This document shows, in pieces, positions 33,724 to 43,151 of a stretch of DNA of 64,000 nt; within the stretch, counting starts at the first letter, position 1, and the number at the start of each line of letters is the position of its first letter. The position numbers were made by a program, and so were the translations under genes. Location: contig OX639990.1 in the NCBI GenBank assembly GCA_951828535.1, positions 235,300 through 299,299 on the forward strand, written 5' to 3'. The notes under the pieces were generated by a model. The model ran no database searches, had not been told where the DNA came from, and saw only the letters and a program-made list of their open reading frames with translations. The stretch comes from an uncultured Candidatus Entotheonella sp. GTDB taxonomy: Bacteria; Tectomicrobia; Entotheonellia; Entotheonellales; Entotheonellaceae.

Positions 33724-34248
33724 ATGACGTACCCCAAGATCGTTGTCAGCCTGGTGTGTATCCTGGCCGCCGTAGGTGTCTATGCGGGTGGAGACCCCGA
33801 CTTCGTCGCATTTCCCCAAGGTTACGATACGTCCTTTACGAACTATGTGACCCTGAACCGCGTGGGTAAGGAACTCGTCGCCAAGATGTATGCTAATAAT
33901 GTTGCCGTTTCGAGTTACGAGACAGGTAAGACGGCGGGTTCGGGCTCCATCCTCGTCATGGAAGTCTACAAGCCCAAAAAAGATGCCGACGGCAAGGCCA
34001 TGGTTGGCGACGACGGTATCTACGTTATTGACCAACTCGCCGCGATTGCCGTTATGGAGAGGCGGGACAACTGGGACGCCGCCTATCCGGCGGGCAACCG
34101 GGTGGGCGACTGGGGGTTCGCGTTCTACGGTCCTGATGGTCAGCCCAAGGCCAACGAATTGCAGTGCGTCGTGTGCCATACCCCGCTGCAGCACCAAGAC
34201 TTCATGTTTTCCCACCATCATCTTGTCAGTCACGTGGGGTCTCAATAA
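33724..34248 (+). CDS. Secreted cytochrome P460-family heme protein
   Basis: The 174-residue protein begins with a signal peptide (KIVVSLVCILAAVGVYAGG, residues 5-23), followed by FVAFPQGYDTSFTNYVT near 27-43 and a beta-rich cytochrome P460 domain, and ends with ELQCVVCHTPLQHQDFMFSHH near 146-166. CVVCH is the single heme c attachment site. P460-type proteins carry a heme with an extra lysine cross-link and are known for hydroxylamine and NO oxidation; the conserved KKDADG and GKTAGSGSIL stretches fit the family, but the specific cross-link lysine cannot be proved here. A GAGGAG ribosome-binding site is upstream. A TlpA-type thioredoxin follows convergently. Physiological partner unknown. Confidence 0.8.
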   Translation: MTYPKIVVSLVCILAAVGVYAGGDPDFVAFPQGYDTSFTNYVTLNRVGKELVAKMYANNVAVSSYETGKTAGSGSILVMEVYKPKKDADGKAMVGDDGIYVIDQLAAIAVMERRDNWDAAYPAGNRVGDWGFAFYGPDGQPKANELQCVVCHTPLQHQDFMFSHHHLVSHVGSQ

Positions 34249-34266
34249 TTCATCATCCAGCTGTAG

Positions 34267-34292
34267 GTCGGATTAGCGAAGCGTAATCCGAC
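34267..34292. repeat. REP-like palindrome, GTCGGATTA type
   Basis: GTCGGATTA...TAATCCGAC forms a near-perfect palindrome with a short loop. Together with the element at 34314 and those at 51681 and 56467 it is one of four related intergenic palindromes in the window. Confidence 0.7.
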
Positions 34293-34313
34293 ATTCCGCT
34301 GTGCTCTTCTGCT

Positions 34314-34341
34314 GTCGGGTTACGCCTACGGCTAACCCGAC
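34314..34341. repeat. REP-like palindrome, GTCGGGTTA type
   Basis: GTCGGGTTA...TAACCCGAC, second of an adjacent pair with 34267-34292. The pair lies between the convergent P460 and thioredoxin genes and could fold into stem-loops in both transcripts. Confidence 0.7.
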
Positions 34342-34391
34342 CCACTTGAAGCCGCCAAGCCACACATCATTCAATCCGACCCGTAAATACT

Positions 34392-34970
34392 CTAGCCGTG
34401 CGGTGCCGCTAGTAGGCGCTCGAACAGGGCGATGATCTCCGGGTGTGCCCAGTCCCGCGGGCCGACGATTTTTTCGACCAGGAGGCCCGCCTTGTCCACA
34501 ATGAAGCTCTCCGGCACGCCGGCGGTGCGGTAAAGGCGCTCGGTCTGACTCTCGGGGTCGAGCAGGACCGGGAAGGTGAGGCGTCGTTTATCGAGGAATG
34601 GCTCAACGGTTTGTCTGCCGAGGGCGTCCATGTTGATGGCCAGGACGACAAGGCCCTTCGGGTGCATTTCCTCGTAGAGACGCTGGATAGTCGGCATCTC
34701 CTCGATGCAGGGCGGGCACCAGGTCGTCCAGACGTTGATGAACACGACCTCGCCGCGCAGGGCGGCGAGGTGTATCGGCTTGCCGTTCATGTCCGGCAGG
34801 GTGAAATCCGCCAGAGGCTGCCCGACGCGCGGTCCGAGGGTGGGTTCGGGAGCCGGGCGGGTCCACCAGCCGTATGCCAGAATGACCACCAGGGCGAGGA
34901 GTGGCGTGAGCCACAGCAGGGTGACGTTCCACGAACCGGATTTTCCGGGTGGGGCTTCCGAAGATGCCAT
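34392..34970 (-). CDS. TlpA/ResA-type membrane-anchored thioredoxin
   Basis: The 192-residue protein has an N-terminal membrane anchor (LLWLTPLLALVVILAYGWW near residues 18-36) and a periplasmic thioredoxin fold with the active site WTTWCPPCIEEMPT near 82-95, followed by VVLAINMDALGRQTVEPFL. The C-x-P-P-C site matches TlpA/ResA/CcmG-type reductants used in cytochrome c assembly or disulfide reduction. Its convergent neighbour is a secreted heme-c protein, which fits a role in heme attachment but is not proof. No ccm operon genes are nearby. The ATG has no strong ribosome-binding site. Confidence 0.87.
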   Translation of the reverse strand: MASSEAPPGKSGSWNVTLLWLTPLLALVVILAYGWWTRPAPEPTLGPRVGQPLADFTLPDMNGKPIHLAALRGEVVFINVWTTWCPPCIEEMPTIQRLYEEMHPKGLVVLAINMDALGRQTVEPFLDKRRLTFPVLLDPESQTERLYRTAGVPESFIVDKAGLLVEKIVGPRDWAHPEIIALFERLLAAPHG

Positions 34971-35002
34971 GGCTTACGTGTTCCGTGTGAAGTTTGGATG
35001 GG

Positions 35003-35272
35003 CTACTGGGGTTGGCAACTGACGCTTTTCGGCGTCCCCTGGCCGCACAAGAAGGCGTCTGTTTTACTGCTGATCAGGAAGGCGCAGGCGTTGTCGCGCG
35101 CCGTGCGTGAGGCGGTCTCGGCGTCGATTCCTTCGGCCGAGCGGCATTGGGTTTGCCCTTTATATTCGATGCACACGTCGCACCTGACCTGATCGAAGCT
35201 GAGCGATTTATAGAGCACCAGGCCGACAAGGGCCACGCCAAAGATCACGCCGACCAGTCCTGCTTTTGCCAT
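35003..35272 (-). CDS. Small membrane-anchored cysteine-rich protein, unknown function
   Basis: The 89-residue protein has one N-terminal membrane helix (GLVGVIFGVALVGLVLY, residues 5-21) followed by a soluble region with five cysteines: RCDVC near 28-32, TQCRSAEG near 39-46, NACAFL near 59-64, FLCGQG near 72-77 and VSCQ near 84-87. Alternating cysteines suggest an exported domain with disulfides. The ATG at 35272 follows GAGGAATT; an in-frame GTG/ATG upstream would add 18 arginine-rich residues. It lies 32 bp upstream of the TlpA-like gene on the same strand, so disulfide chemistry is a tempting link. I do not recognise a named family. Confidence 0.65.
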   Translation of the reverse strand: MAKAGLVGVIFGVALVGLVLYKSLSFDQVRCDVCIEYKGQTQCRSAEGIDAETASRTARDNACAFLISSKTDAFLCGQGTPKSVSCQPQ

Positions 35273-35360
35273 ACGAATTCCTCGGTTTGATTCGTTGTTG
35301 CTCGCCGAACGGCTGCGCGCCCGCAATGCCTCAGCCGCGTGTCAAAGTGTAACGTTCCCG

Positions 35361-36389
35361 TCAGCCGGGTTCAACGACCCGCGTCACGGCCCGCGTGCCC
35401 CCGCCCCAAGTCGGAACGTATGTCGATTTGGCCCCCGGTCCGCCCAGCACAACCAGCATGATGTCCTCCGGGCATGCCGCGACCGCCAGCTCCGTCACTG
35501 ATGTCGCCCGCAGGCGTCCCGCCTGAGCCGGCGCCAGCGCGCTGACCGGCAATCGGGCGCGCTCGAACAGAAATGCCTGCGCCTGTCGGCGGGTGTGTGT
35601 CCGCGCAATGATCTCGGCATGCTCCGGCGCCACCAACAGCAAAGGCTCGCCGCCGCCCAGCAGGTTGCCCCTCCCCAAGCTGCCGGCGATAGTCATTGAA
35701 TGTGCCATGGTGGTGAGTATGCCTTCGGCATCGGTGCTGTCGGCGTCTACGATCTCCACCGTGCCCGTGGCCCCGACCACGGTGACCGTGCTTTGTTCCG
35801 CCGCAAATCCGCGCCACACGTGCAGCGCTTGCCACGGGCTCGCCATGGCGTTTTCCGCACAGCAAAAGGTGAATTTGCCCGGCTGCCCCATTGTCGCTTT
35901 GTCCCCCCTGCCTGGCTCAGCGTCGCCGATTGTTCGTAGCACGAATTGCAGTGCCCGTCCGATGGCGGCGTTGGACCGTGTGCCGGGTCCTAGCGCATTG
36001 GCCGCGGTGTTGAGCCCCAATCGGTGCACCACCGGGCCGTTGATAATGAGCATCGGCGTCACCGTGCCGGTCGTCGTCTGGATGCCGAACAGGTTGAATT
36101 GCGGCTCGGCTACGGCCGCTGTTGCCGCCTGCAAAACACTGAAGTCATCGGGTCGGCAGCCTGCCATGACAGCGCATGTGGCCAGCCCCCGCACCGTCGC
36201 CGCTCCCCGCATCGGCGGCAGCGTCGCCACGACCTTCGACGGGTCCCGCTCCCCCACCATCGCCGCGACACGGTCCCCTGTCGGCGGCACCACGGGCAGG
36301 CCATCCGTAATCCCCAACCGATACAGCAGGGCGTTGGCGTCTTCAAAAGACATCCCCGCGTCAATATTCAGACGTTCCAGGTCCAGCAT
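35361..36389 (-). CDS. Conserved protein of unknown function (DGLPVVPPT family)
   Basis: The 342-residue protein belongs to a conserved family recognised by ITDGLPVVPPTGDRVAAMV near residues 27-45, ATCAVMAGCRPDDFSVL near 70-86, PMLIINGPVV near 112-121, GPGTRSNAAIGRALQFVL near 134-151 and the hallmark MGQPGKFTFCCAENAMASPW near 166-185. Family members are often annotated as hypothetical and are known near UGSC-type (seleno)proteins; no UGSC gene is seen here. The conserved cysteine in KFTFCCAEN is notable. No catalytic function can be assigned. It is transcribed in the same direction as the K+ channel gene, which starts about 850 bp upstream. Confidence 0.78.
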   Translation of the reverse strand: MLDLERLNIDAGMSFEDANALLYRLGITDGLPVVPPTGDRVAAMVGERDPSKVVATLPPMRGAATVRGLATCAVMAGCRPDDFSVLQAATAAVAEPQFNLFGIQTTTGTVTPMLIINGPVVHRLGLNTAANALGPGTRSNAAIGRALQFVLRTIGDAEPGRGDKATMGQPGKFTFCCAENAMASPWQALHVWRGFAAEQSTVTVVGATGTVEIVDADSTDAEGILTTMAHSMTIAGSLGRGNLLGGGEPLLLVAPEHAEIIARTHTRRQAQAFLFERARLPVSALAPAQAGRLRATSVTELAVAACPEDIMLVVLGGPGAKSTYVPTWGGGTRAVTRVVEPG

Positions 36390-36469
36390 CGGGTCTCATC
36401 CAGGATATCGAGTGTACGGCCGAACGGCGCGTCGTTGCCGGCCAGACGCCCCGGCCCGTGGACAACGCG

Positions 36470-37237
36470 TTACGTGTCCGTCTCTGTGCCTTGCTTGGAG
36501 GATTCGGATTCCAGCGTCTTGTCCTGTTCCTGGCGGGCCTTGGAGAGGGCCGAGGAGATGATGCCGGGAGGCACGGCGATGATGCCCATGCCGATCATGA
36601 GGATGAGAAAGGTGAACACCCGCCCGCCCATGGTGATGGGATAGACATCGCCGTACCCCACGGTGGTCAGGGTCACGACCGCCCACCACAAGCCATGGAA
36701 AATCGAGCCGAATTTGTCAGGCTGCACCTCACTCTCGAAATAGTGGATGCCGCTGGCGGCGAGGTACAAGGCTATGGCTGTGAGGGAGAAAAACAGGACG
36801 ATTTCTTCCTTGGCGATGACCACGGCTCGCAGCAGTCGATCAACGGCCTGATTGTAGCGGAACAGCTTGAGCGTCCTGGCGATACGCAACAAACGCATGG
36901 CCCGCAAAGCGCGGGAATCGGCGCCGCCGTGGAAGACATAGAACGGCAGGATGGCCAACAGATCGATGAGGCCCAGCAGACTGAAGATGTAGGCCAACTT
37001 CTTGTCCGCGACGTAGATCCGCAAGGCATACTCCACGGTGAAGATGATCACGACCGCCACTTCCAGGGTATATAGCAGGTGCTGCATGCGGGCGGACAAA
37101 TCCGGTAGGGTCTCGACGGCATAGCTGACGATCGAGAAGACGATCAGGCCCTTCACAAAACGATCGAATACCCGACCCTGCCACGTATCCGTGTCTTCGA
37201 CCATGCGTTTCAGCCGAGCCTTGCGGAATGCGTCCAT
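36470..37237 (-). CDS. Voltage-gated-type potassium channel (6TM ion transport family)
   Basis: This 255-residue inner-membrane protein has the six-helix Kv layout: S1 (FVKGLIVFSIVSYAVE near 28-43), S2/S3 (LEVAVVIIFTVEYALRIYV near 58-76, FSLLGLIDLLAILPFYVF near 86-103), an S4 segment with regularly spaced arginines (RALRAMRLLRIARTLKLFR near 109-127), S5, and a pore with the selectivity filter TLTTVGYGDVYP near 190-201, followed by S6. The S4 arginines and TVGYGD are intact, so the channel is probably functional and potassium-selective. Start at 37237 is by family length; the ribosome-binding site is weak. No regulatory RCK domain is present. Confidence 0.9.
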   Translation of the reverse strand: MDAFRKARLKRMVEDTDTWQGRVFDRFVKGLIVFSIVSYAVETLPDLSARMQHLLYTLEVAVVIIFTVEYALRIYVADKKLAYIFSLLGLIDLLAILPFYVFHGGADSRALRAMRLLRIARTLKLFRYNQAVDRLLRAVVIAKEEIVLFFSLTAIALYLAASGIHYFESEVQPDKFGSIFHGLWWAVVTLTTVGYGDVYPITMGGRVFTFLILMIGMGIIAVPPGIISSALSKARQEQDKTLESESSKQGTETDT

Positions 37238-37461
37238 CTTGGCGCCGTTCTCATTGTGGGTGGCAACTTGGAGGGGGTGGGTACGCGAGACCACTTGGCG
37301 GAACGCCATTGTATCGCATGGTGTCGGGGAATGCCATTTGCCCACCCCGGCCCGCAGGCCAGGGTGGGCAATCAGACAGGCAATCGGAAGCTTTGCTGTA
37401 TGATGAAATGATTGTTCGCGCGTTGACTCACGGCCGGTGCGATAATCGGGAGGGAGAACGG

Positions 37462-38250
37462 GTGAAATTGTCTGCTTTCTTGCTGATTGGCCTTGCGGCC
37501 CTCGTATTATCCGGCTCTCAATCCACAGCCGACCCCGTACCGGACCGCGCGACGGGAATCTGGAGCACGACGGCATGCGGTAAGGATGGTCTCACGCTTC
37601 TCGTGAATACGCGTATTGCCCTGTTGATCGAAGGGCAGGGGCTGGAAACCAGGGTTGCGGTCGTCCCCGCTGAATGGGCGGACGGCTCCTTCATCCTGAG
37701 GGTGAAAGGCAAGGAACGTGAACGGACCCTGCCTTTGGATGACCTCAAGCATTGTGACGCCCTGCCGGGTTCTATATCCCTGCTGCTTGCCGAAGTCGTT
37801 GCCGTTTTCGGGGAACTCGACGACGTGGTCGCGCTATGCAGGGATGTGGACGTTGTCACCGCACGATGTGTCTCGGTGGTTGTCGACCTGATCGACCTAA
37901 CGAAAGACGGGGTATTTTCGCGCGCCGAGTTGAGACAGGCGATGCGTGCGGCGAGCTTCTTCATTGCCTATCGTGCGGTGGCTGCCCAGCAGCCAGGACC
38001 GTTCGTATCCTTAAACAAGCTCTACGTAGCCCAACTCGCGGCTTCGGTAACGGGTCCTTTCGTCGTTACCCATCTGGTCGATTCGTACGATGCTGACGGG
38101 GACGATGCCGTGTCGCCCGAGGAACTGTTGCAGGGCCGGAGTGCCGAGCAGGCCGTTCAGAACATCCTGATGGACCTGGTTGCGAAAGCGCCGCCCGCGA
38201 TTGGGTCCGTACTCTTGAAGGCCGTCCCCGCTTTTCGGCCCCTTCCGTAG
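37462..38250 (+). CDS. Secreted EF-hand-containing protein, unknown function
   Basis: The 262-residue protein starts with a GTG, preceded by GGGAGGGAG, and has a signal peptide (LSAFLLIGLAALVLSGSQS near residues 3-21). Two EF-hand-like loops appear: DLTKDGVFSRAEL near 143-155, with an incomplete calcium ligand set, and DSYDADGDDAVSPEEL near 207-222, which fits the DxDxDG consensus. A four-cysteine N-terminal domain (residues 30-130) is not recognised. It may be a periplasmic calcium sensor, but nothing in the context supports a more specific role. It lies between the divergent K+ channel and the LLM oxidoreductase. Confidence 0.72.
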   Translation: MKLSAFLLIGLAALVLSGSQSTADPVPDRATGIWSTTACGKDGLTLLVNTRIALLIEGQGLETRVAVVPAEWADGSFILRVKGKERERTLPLDDLKHCDALPGSISLLLAEVVAVFGELDDVVALCRDVDVVTARCVSVVVDLIDLTKDGVFSRAELRQAMRAASFFIAYRAVAAQQPGPFVSLNKLYVAQLAASVTGPFVVTHLVDSYDADGDDAVSPEELLQGRSAEQAVQNILMDLVAKAPPAIGSVLLKAVPAFRPLP

Positions 38251-38352
38251 CCGGTCCCGCTCGGTTGAAAATAGGGGATGAAGGTCTTATGCTGCCTGAC
38301 ATTATGACGGCCTTGTGGCACTGTGAAAACGTTTTGGAGAGGTGGTGGTGAC

Positions 38353-39246
38353 ATGCGTGTTGGGGTTTCCTTTCCGACTATCGACATCGGGGCGGATTTT
38401 GCCGCCGTACGGGATTTCGTGCAGACCGCGGACGAACTGGGATACTCGCACCTGCGGATTCTGGATCACGTTTTGGGCGCCGACCCGCAATACCATCCGG
38501 AAGTACCGGCGTTTTATTACACCCACGAGAGCTATATCCACGAGCCGTTCACGCTGATGGCGTACCTGGCAGGGATAACCACCCACCTGGAGCTGACCAC
38601 CGGCATCATCATCCTGCCGCAGCGGCAGACGGCGTTGGTGGCCAAGCAAGCGGCTCAGGTGGACGTGCTCAGCGGTGGGCGGGTGAGGTTGGGAATCGGC
38701 GTTGGCTGGAACCCGGTGGAATACGAGGCGTTGAACGAGGATTGGCGCTCACGCGGCAAGCGCTGCGAGGAGCAGATGGAGGTGCTGCGGCTGCTGTGGA
38801 CAAATGAGGTTATCGACTACCAGGGCCAGTGGCACCGTATTAACCACGCCGGTATCAAGCCGTTGCCGGTGCAACGCCCCATCCCCATCTGGATCGGCGC
38901 CGGCGCGCCGGGGCGTCCGATGCCCCTCGACGTGGCCATGCGCCGAATCGCGCGGCTCGCCGACGGTTGGTTTCCGTTGTTCTCCCTGAGCGACGACGGC
39001 CGGCGAGCGATCGACCGTGTCTGGCAATACGCCGATGAAGCCGGTAGAGATCGGGCCAGCATCGGCCTCGAAGGCCGCCTGACGCTGGACGCCGACACCG
39101 GCCCGCAGGCCTGGATTGACGAGGCCAACGCCTGGAAAGCGGCAGGCGCCACCCATCTTGGCGTCGGCACCACCGGCGCCGGGCTCACCACGGCCCAGGA
39201 ACACATCGATACCATCCGGCGTTTCAAAGAGGTGTACGAAGGATAG
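38353..39246 (+). CDS. LLM-class (luciferase-like) oxidoreductase, F420-dependent type
   Basis: The 297-residue protein has the TIM-barrel luciferase-like monooxygenase fold. Typical sites are [11 protein letters not shown] near residues 3-13, ILDHVLGAD near 37-45, [39 protein letters not shown] spread over 87-125, and [10 protein letters not shown] near 178-187. It resembles F420-dependent enzymes (TIGR03619-like group). F420 biosynthesis genes are not in the window, so the real cofactor (F420 or FMN) is open. The ATG at 38353 is used because an ATG ten codons earlier has no ribosome-binding site. The copper ATPase follows after 47 bp. Confidence 0.85.
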   Translation: MRVGVSFPTIDIGADFAAVRDFVQTADELGYSHLRILDHVLGADPQYHPEVPAFYYTHESYIHEPFTLMAYLAGITTHLELTTGIIILPQRQTALVAKQAAQVDVLSGGRVRLGIGVGWNPVEYEALNEDWRSRGKRCEEQMEVLRLLWTNEVIDYQGQWHRINHAGIKPLPVQRPIPIWIGAGAPGRPMPLDVAMRRIARLADGWFPLFSLSDDGRRAIDRVWQYADEAGRDRASIGLEGRLTLDADTGPQAWIDEANAWKAAGATHLGVGTTGAGLTTAQEHIDTIRRFKEVYEG

Positions 39247-39293
39247 GTTTCGGACGCCGGGGCCGCCCGGCCCTGGCAAGGGAATACCTGGCT

Positions 39294-41528
39294 ATGGCGG
39301 CACAACGCCTTGATTTGCCCATCAGCGGCATGCACTGCGCCGGCTGCGCCGGACGCATCGAGAACGCCCTGCAGGGGCTCGCCGGCGTGCAGCAGGCACA
39401 GGTCAATTTCGCCACCGAAAAAGCCACCGTCCATTTCGACCCGGTGGTGCTGAACCGTCTCGCCATCAGCCGCAAGATCGAGGACGTCGGCTATACCGTG
39501 CCCGACGCCGACCCTGACGACCCCGTCGATCACGAACGCCTGGCGCGGACGGCGGAAATCCGCGACCTCAGCCGCAAACTCGCCGTCAGCCTGGCGCTCA
39601 GTCTGCCCGTCATGCTCGGCTCCATGCCTGGCGTGTTCCCCTGGACGCCTGACTGGCTGCGGCAACCGGTCGTGCTCCTTGCCCTCACCACGCCGGTGCA
39701 ATTCTGGGTCGGCTGGTCGTTCTACCAAGGCACCTGGGCGGCGCTGAAGCAGAAGAGCGCCGACATGAGCACCCTTATCGCACTCGGCACCTCGGCGGCT
39801 TATCTGTACAGCGCCGCGGTCACCTTCCTGCCGCAAGTCTTTAGCCGTCTCGGTGTCGGCACACATGTCTACTTTGATACCGCCGTCATGATTCTCACCC
39901 TGATCATCCTGGGCCGCCTGCTGGAAGCTCGGGCGCGCGGTCAGACCTCCGAGGCCATCCGCAAGCTCATGGGCCTGCAGGCCAGGACGGCTCGCGTATG
40001 GCGCGGCGGCCAGACCGCGGATATTCCGGTGGCGGACGTGGCGATCGGCGATCTCGTGCTGGTGCGGCCGGGCGAAAAAGTGCCGGTCGACGGCGACATC
40101 ACCGAGGGCCGCCCGACGCTCGACGAGTCGATGCTCACCGGCGAGAGCCTGCCGCAGGACAAGAGCGCCGGCGCCTCTGTCTTCGGCGCCACCCTCAACA
40201 AGACCGGCAGTTTTACCCTGCGCGCCACGCGGGTTGGGCGCGACACCGTGCTGGCCCAGATCGTCCGGCTGGTCGAAGAGGCGCAGGGCTCCAAGGCGCC
40301 CATCCAGCGGCTGGCCGACCAGGTCGCCCGCATTTTCGTGCCCGCGGTGCTCGGCGCTGCCCTGCTGACCTTTGCCGCTTGGCTGTTGTGGGGTCCCAGT
40401 CCGGCGATTGCCTTCGCGCTTCTCAATTTCGTCGCCGTGCTGATTATCGCCTGCCCCTGTGCGCTGGGATTGGCCACTCCCACGGCCATCCGGGTCGGCA
40501 CCGGCAAGGGCGCCGAGCACGGCATTCTGTTCAAGAGCAGTCCCGCCTTGGAGACCGCTCACAAGCTCCAGGCCGTGGTTCTGGACAAAACCGGCACCCT
40601 CACGCAGGGCCAACCGAGCGTCACTGATATCGTCACCCACAACGGCTTCACCGAATCCGAGGTCCTGCGCCTGGCTGCCTCCACGGAGCAGGCGTCCGAG
40701 CACCCGGTGGCCCAAGCCATCGTCGCAGCCGCGCGGGCCGAGGGCTTGGTGCTCGAAGGCCCGCGTGGCGCCGAAGCTCTGCCAGGCCAGGGAATGTCGG
40801 CGGTGGTCGGTGCTCAATCGGTGCTGATTGGCAATCACGCCTTCATGCAGCATGCCGGCATCCAGCTGGGCAAGCTTGAAGAAATCGCAGAGCGCTTGGC
40901 TGGCGATGGCAAAACACCGGTTTTCGTTACCCTGGACCGCCGCGTCGCTGGGGTTATTGGCTTGGCCGACACCCTCAAGCCGCATGCCCGCGAAGCCGTT
41001 GCCGCCCTCGACCAACTGGGCCTCGAAGTGCTTATGCTCACCGGCGATCATCGCCGCAGCGCCCAGGCCGTGGCGCGGCAACTCGGCATTGACACCGTCT
41101 TGGCCGAGGTCATGCCCGGCCAGAAAGCCGCGCAAATTAAACACCTGCAAGCGCAAGGCAAGCGCGTCGCGATGGTGGGCGACGGCATCAACGATGCCCC
41201 GGCCCTGGCGCAGGCCGACGTGGGAATCGCCATCGGCAGCGGCACCGACGTCGCCCTGGCGGCGGCTGACGTCACGCTGATCACCGGCGATGTGCGCGGC
41301 GTTGCGACCGCCATGCAGCTTTCCCGCCGCACCATGCGCACCATCCGGCAGAATCTTTTCTGGGCCTTCATATACAACCTGCTGGGCATCCCCGTAGCCG
41401 CCGGGGTTTTGTATCCCGTCTTCGGCTTGTCGCTCAGTCCGGCCCTGGCCGCCGCCGCCATGGCGCTGAGCTCGGTGTCCGTGGTGTGCAACTCCCTGCG
41501 CCTGCGTCGCTTTCGGCCCGAGTGGTAG
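39294..41528 (+). CDS. copA: Copper-translocating P1B-type ATPase
   Basis: The 744-residue pump exports Cu(I) from the cytoplasm. It starts with one heavy-metal-associated domain ([12 protein letters not shown] near residues 10-21, with the Cu-binding CAGC), followed by eight membrane helices, the CPC motif in [17 protein letters not shown] near 383-399, phosphorylation site [12 protein letters not shown] near 428-439 and the hinge [17 protein letters not shown] near 628-644. These define CopA of the P1B-1 type. A CueR/CsoR site or metal-responsive regulator was not found nearby. Confidence 0.95.
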   Translation: MAAQRLDLPISGMHCAGCAGRIENALQGLAGVQQAQVNFATEKATVHFDPVVLNRLAISRKIEDVGYTVPDADPDDPVDHERLARTAEIRDLSRKLAVSLALSLPVMLGSMPGVFPWTPDWLRQPVVLLALTTPVQFWVGWSFYQGTWAALKQKSADMSTLIALGTSAAYLYSAAVTFLPQVFSRLGVGTHVYFDTAVMILTLIILGRLLEARARGQTSEAIRKLMGLQARTARVWRGGQTADIPVADVAIGDLVLVRPGEKVPVDGDITEGRPTLDESMLTGESLPQDKSAGASVFGATLNKTGSFTLRATRVGRDTVLAQIVRLVEEAQGSKAPIQRLADQVARIFVPAVLGAALLTFAAWLLWGPSPAIAFALLNFVAVLIIACPCALGLATPTAIRVGTGKGAEHGILFKSSPALETAHKLQAVVLDKTGTLTQGQPSVTDIVTHNGFTESEVLRLAASTEQASEHPVAQAIVAAARAEGLVLEGPRGAEALPGQGMSAVVGAQSVLIGNHAFMQHAGIQLGKLEEIAERLAGDGKTPVFVTLDRRVAGVIGLADTLKPHAREAVAALDQLGLEVLMLTGDHRRSAQAVARQLGIDTVLAEVMPGQKAAQIKHLQAQGKRVAMVGDGINDAPALAQADVGIAIGSGTDVALAAADVTLITGDVRGVATAMQLSRRTMRTIRQNLFWAFIYNLLGIPVAAGVLYPVFGLSLSPALAAAAMALSSVSVVCNSLRLRRFRPEW

Positions 41529-41584
41529 CCTGCCGTCTGGTCTGAGGTGCACAGCTCTCCTGGTCAGATCGCAAACCTGGAACA

Positions 41585-42280
41585 ATGGGAGATATCAAAG
41601 TTATGGTTGATTTAGAGCAAATCCCGTTCGAGGGTATTGAATTTGCCGAGAACCCTGAACCCCGATGTCCCTGCCTCTTGCTTCTGGACACATCCTATTC
41701 GATGAGCGGGGAGAAAATCGCCGATTTGAACCGTGGCCTTGAAACCTTCGCCGAGGAGCTTCGCTCAGATGCCATGGCCGCCAAACGGGTCGAGGTTGCG
41801 ATTGTCACTTTTGGTCCGGTGCAGACGATTCAACATTTTGTAACAGCGGCCGCGTTTCAGGCGCCTACTCTTGTCGTAAGTGGCGATACGCCCATGGGAG
41901 CGGCAATCCAGAAGGCGGTTGAACTCGTTGCAGAACGCAAGGCGGATTACAGGGCCAATGGCATTGGCTTCTATCGACCTTGGGTGTTTTTGATTACCGA
42001 TGGTGCCCCAACAGACAGTGTAAGCGCCGCCACTGTAGCGGTCCGAGAGGGAGAAACTTCAAGGTCACTAATGTTTTACGCGGTAGGTGTCACAGGGGCG
42101 GACATGAGCCGTCTGGCCCAAATCTCGGTGCGCCAACCTCTGAAGTTGCGTGGACTTTCCTTCAGAGAACTGTTTGTCTGGCTTTCGCATTCACTGGGTA
42201 GCGTATCACGCTCTCAGCCTGGCGAATCGGTTCCGCTCACTAACCCAACCGCACCGGACGGTTGGGCTACCGTGGATTAA
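41585..42280 (+). CDS. vWA-domain protein, TerY-like
   Basis: The 231-residue protein is a von Willebrand A domain with the MIDAS metal site [11 protein letters not shown] near residues 36-46, T of [10 protein letters not shown] near 101-110 and the downstream aspartate in [11 protein letters not shown] near 136-146. This matches TerY, a member of tellurite-resistance-associated and stress-response systems. In the TerY-P triad a vWA protein is encoded with a PP2C phosphatase and a serine/threonine kinase; all three occur here in that order. It overlaps no neighbour; the PP2C gene starts 8 bp later. No terC/terD genes are nearby. Confidence 0.87.
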   Translation: MGDIKVMVDLEQIPFEGIEFAENPEPRCPCLLLLDTSYSMSGEKIADLNRGLETFAEELRSDAMAAKRVEVAIVTFGPVQTIQHFVTAAAFQAPTLVVSGDTPMGAAIQKAVELVAERKADYRANGIGFYRPWVFLITDGAPTDSVSAATVAVREGETSRSLMFYAVGVTGADMSRLAQISVRQPLKLRGLSFRELFVWLSHSLGSVSRSQPGESVPLTNPTAPDGWATVD

Positions 42281-42287
42281 GCCGACT

Positions 42288-43151
42288 ATGTGGCGCTTTG
42301 TGACTGCTCGTGCGATGGGAACCTCTCATGTCAAGGCCGGCCTCCCTTGCCAGGATCAGCTTGGCTGTAGGGTAGTGGTGAACCAGACGCTGGTGACCGT
42401 CGTCGCGGATGGAGCTGGATCGGCAGCACTGCCGGAACGCGGTGCAGGCATCACGGTTAAGACGGTCGTCGACTTCCTGTCCTGCCAACTTGACGACGGC
42501 CGGTTGGATTATGACGTAATGTTGAGAGAGGCAGCGAAGGAGGCCCGTAAGAAGGTTCATGCCGAAGCCCAGCACCGCGGAGTAAAGCCGCGTGATCTTG
42601 CATCGACTCTCCTCGTCGCGGTAGTGGGACCAGACGGTGGGAGCGCGCTACAGATTGGCGACGGTGTGATTGTGGTCAGTGATGGGGGGAACGGGTGGGG
42701 CTGGGTATTCTGGCCACGGTGCGGTGAATACGCCAAGCAAATCCCGAACCCGGATCGGAATATGACAGAGTTCCGATGGATATTCTGGCCGCAACGCGGT
42801 GAGTACGCCAACACGACACACTTCCTGACCGATGTGGATGCGGTGGAACGCCTTCGGATCGCTCCCCGTTTAGGCAAGATTACGGATATCGCACTGATGA
42901 CGGATGGTCTTGAGTCGTTGGCCCTTCGCTACGCAAGCAACTCAGTCCATGGGCCCTTCTTTCATGGCATGTTCCGACCGCTTTTGGACGCAGATGAGAC
43001 TAATGTAAATGAGGATAGGGAGATCAAGTCTTTATCGGCCTTGCTGGAGCGCTTCCTCTCATCCGAGCGGGTTCGCTCACGGACGGATGACGATGTGTCG
43101 CTCATTTTGGCCACCTACCGACGGCAAGACGATCCAGCACGATGCAGATGA
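42288..43151 (+). CDS. PP2C-family serine/threonine phosphatase (TerY-P triad)
   Basis: The 287-residue protein shows the PP2C catalytic pattern: CQDQLG near 21-26 and VVADGAGSA near 38-46 (metal ligands), ASTLLVAVVG near 105-114, QIGDGVIVVSDGG near 122-134, and DIALMTDGLESLAL near 200-213 with the second metal-binding aspartate. It also contains a diverged tandem duplication: FWPRCGEYA (141-149) and FWPQRGEYA (166-174) are 25 codons apart and flank an inserted segment (QIPNPDRNMTEFRW). The copy at 166-174 fits the usual family sequence, so the first copy appears to be the insertion. It sits 8 bp after the vWA gene and overlaps the kinase start by 10 bp, which implies coupled translation. Confidence 0.87.
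   Translation: MWRFVTARAMGTSHVKAGLPCQDQLGCRVVVNQTLVTVVADGAGSAALPERGAGITVKTVVDFLSCQLDDGRLDYDVMLREAAKEARKKVHAEAQHRGVKPRDLASTLLVAVVGPDGGSALQIGDGVIVVSDGGNGWGWVFWPRCGEYAKQIPNPDRNMTEFRWIFWPQRGEYANTTHFLTDVDAVERLRIAPRLGKITDIALMTDGLESLALRYASNSVHGPFFHGMFRPLLDADETNVNEDREIKSLSALLERFLSSERVRSRTDDDVSLILATYRRQDDPARCR

Noticed and set aside
38817-41585. A 922-codon minus-strand open frame antisense to copA and the LLM gene
   Set aside because: The plus strand encodes CopA and an LLM protein with complete motifs; the antisense frame is a high-GC artefact with His/Gln-rich sequence.
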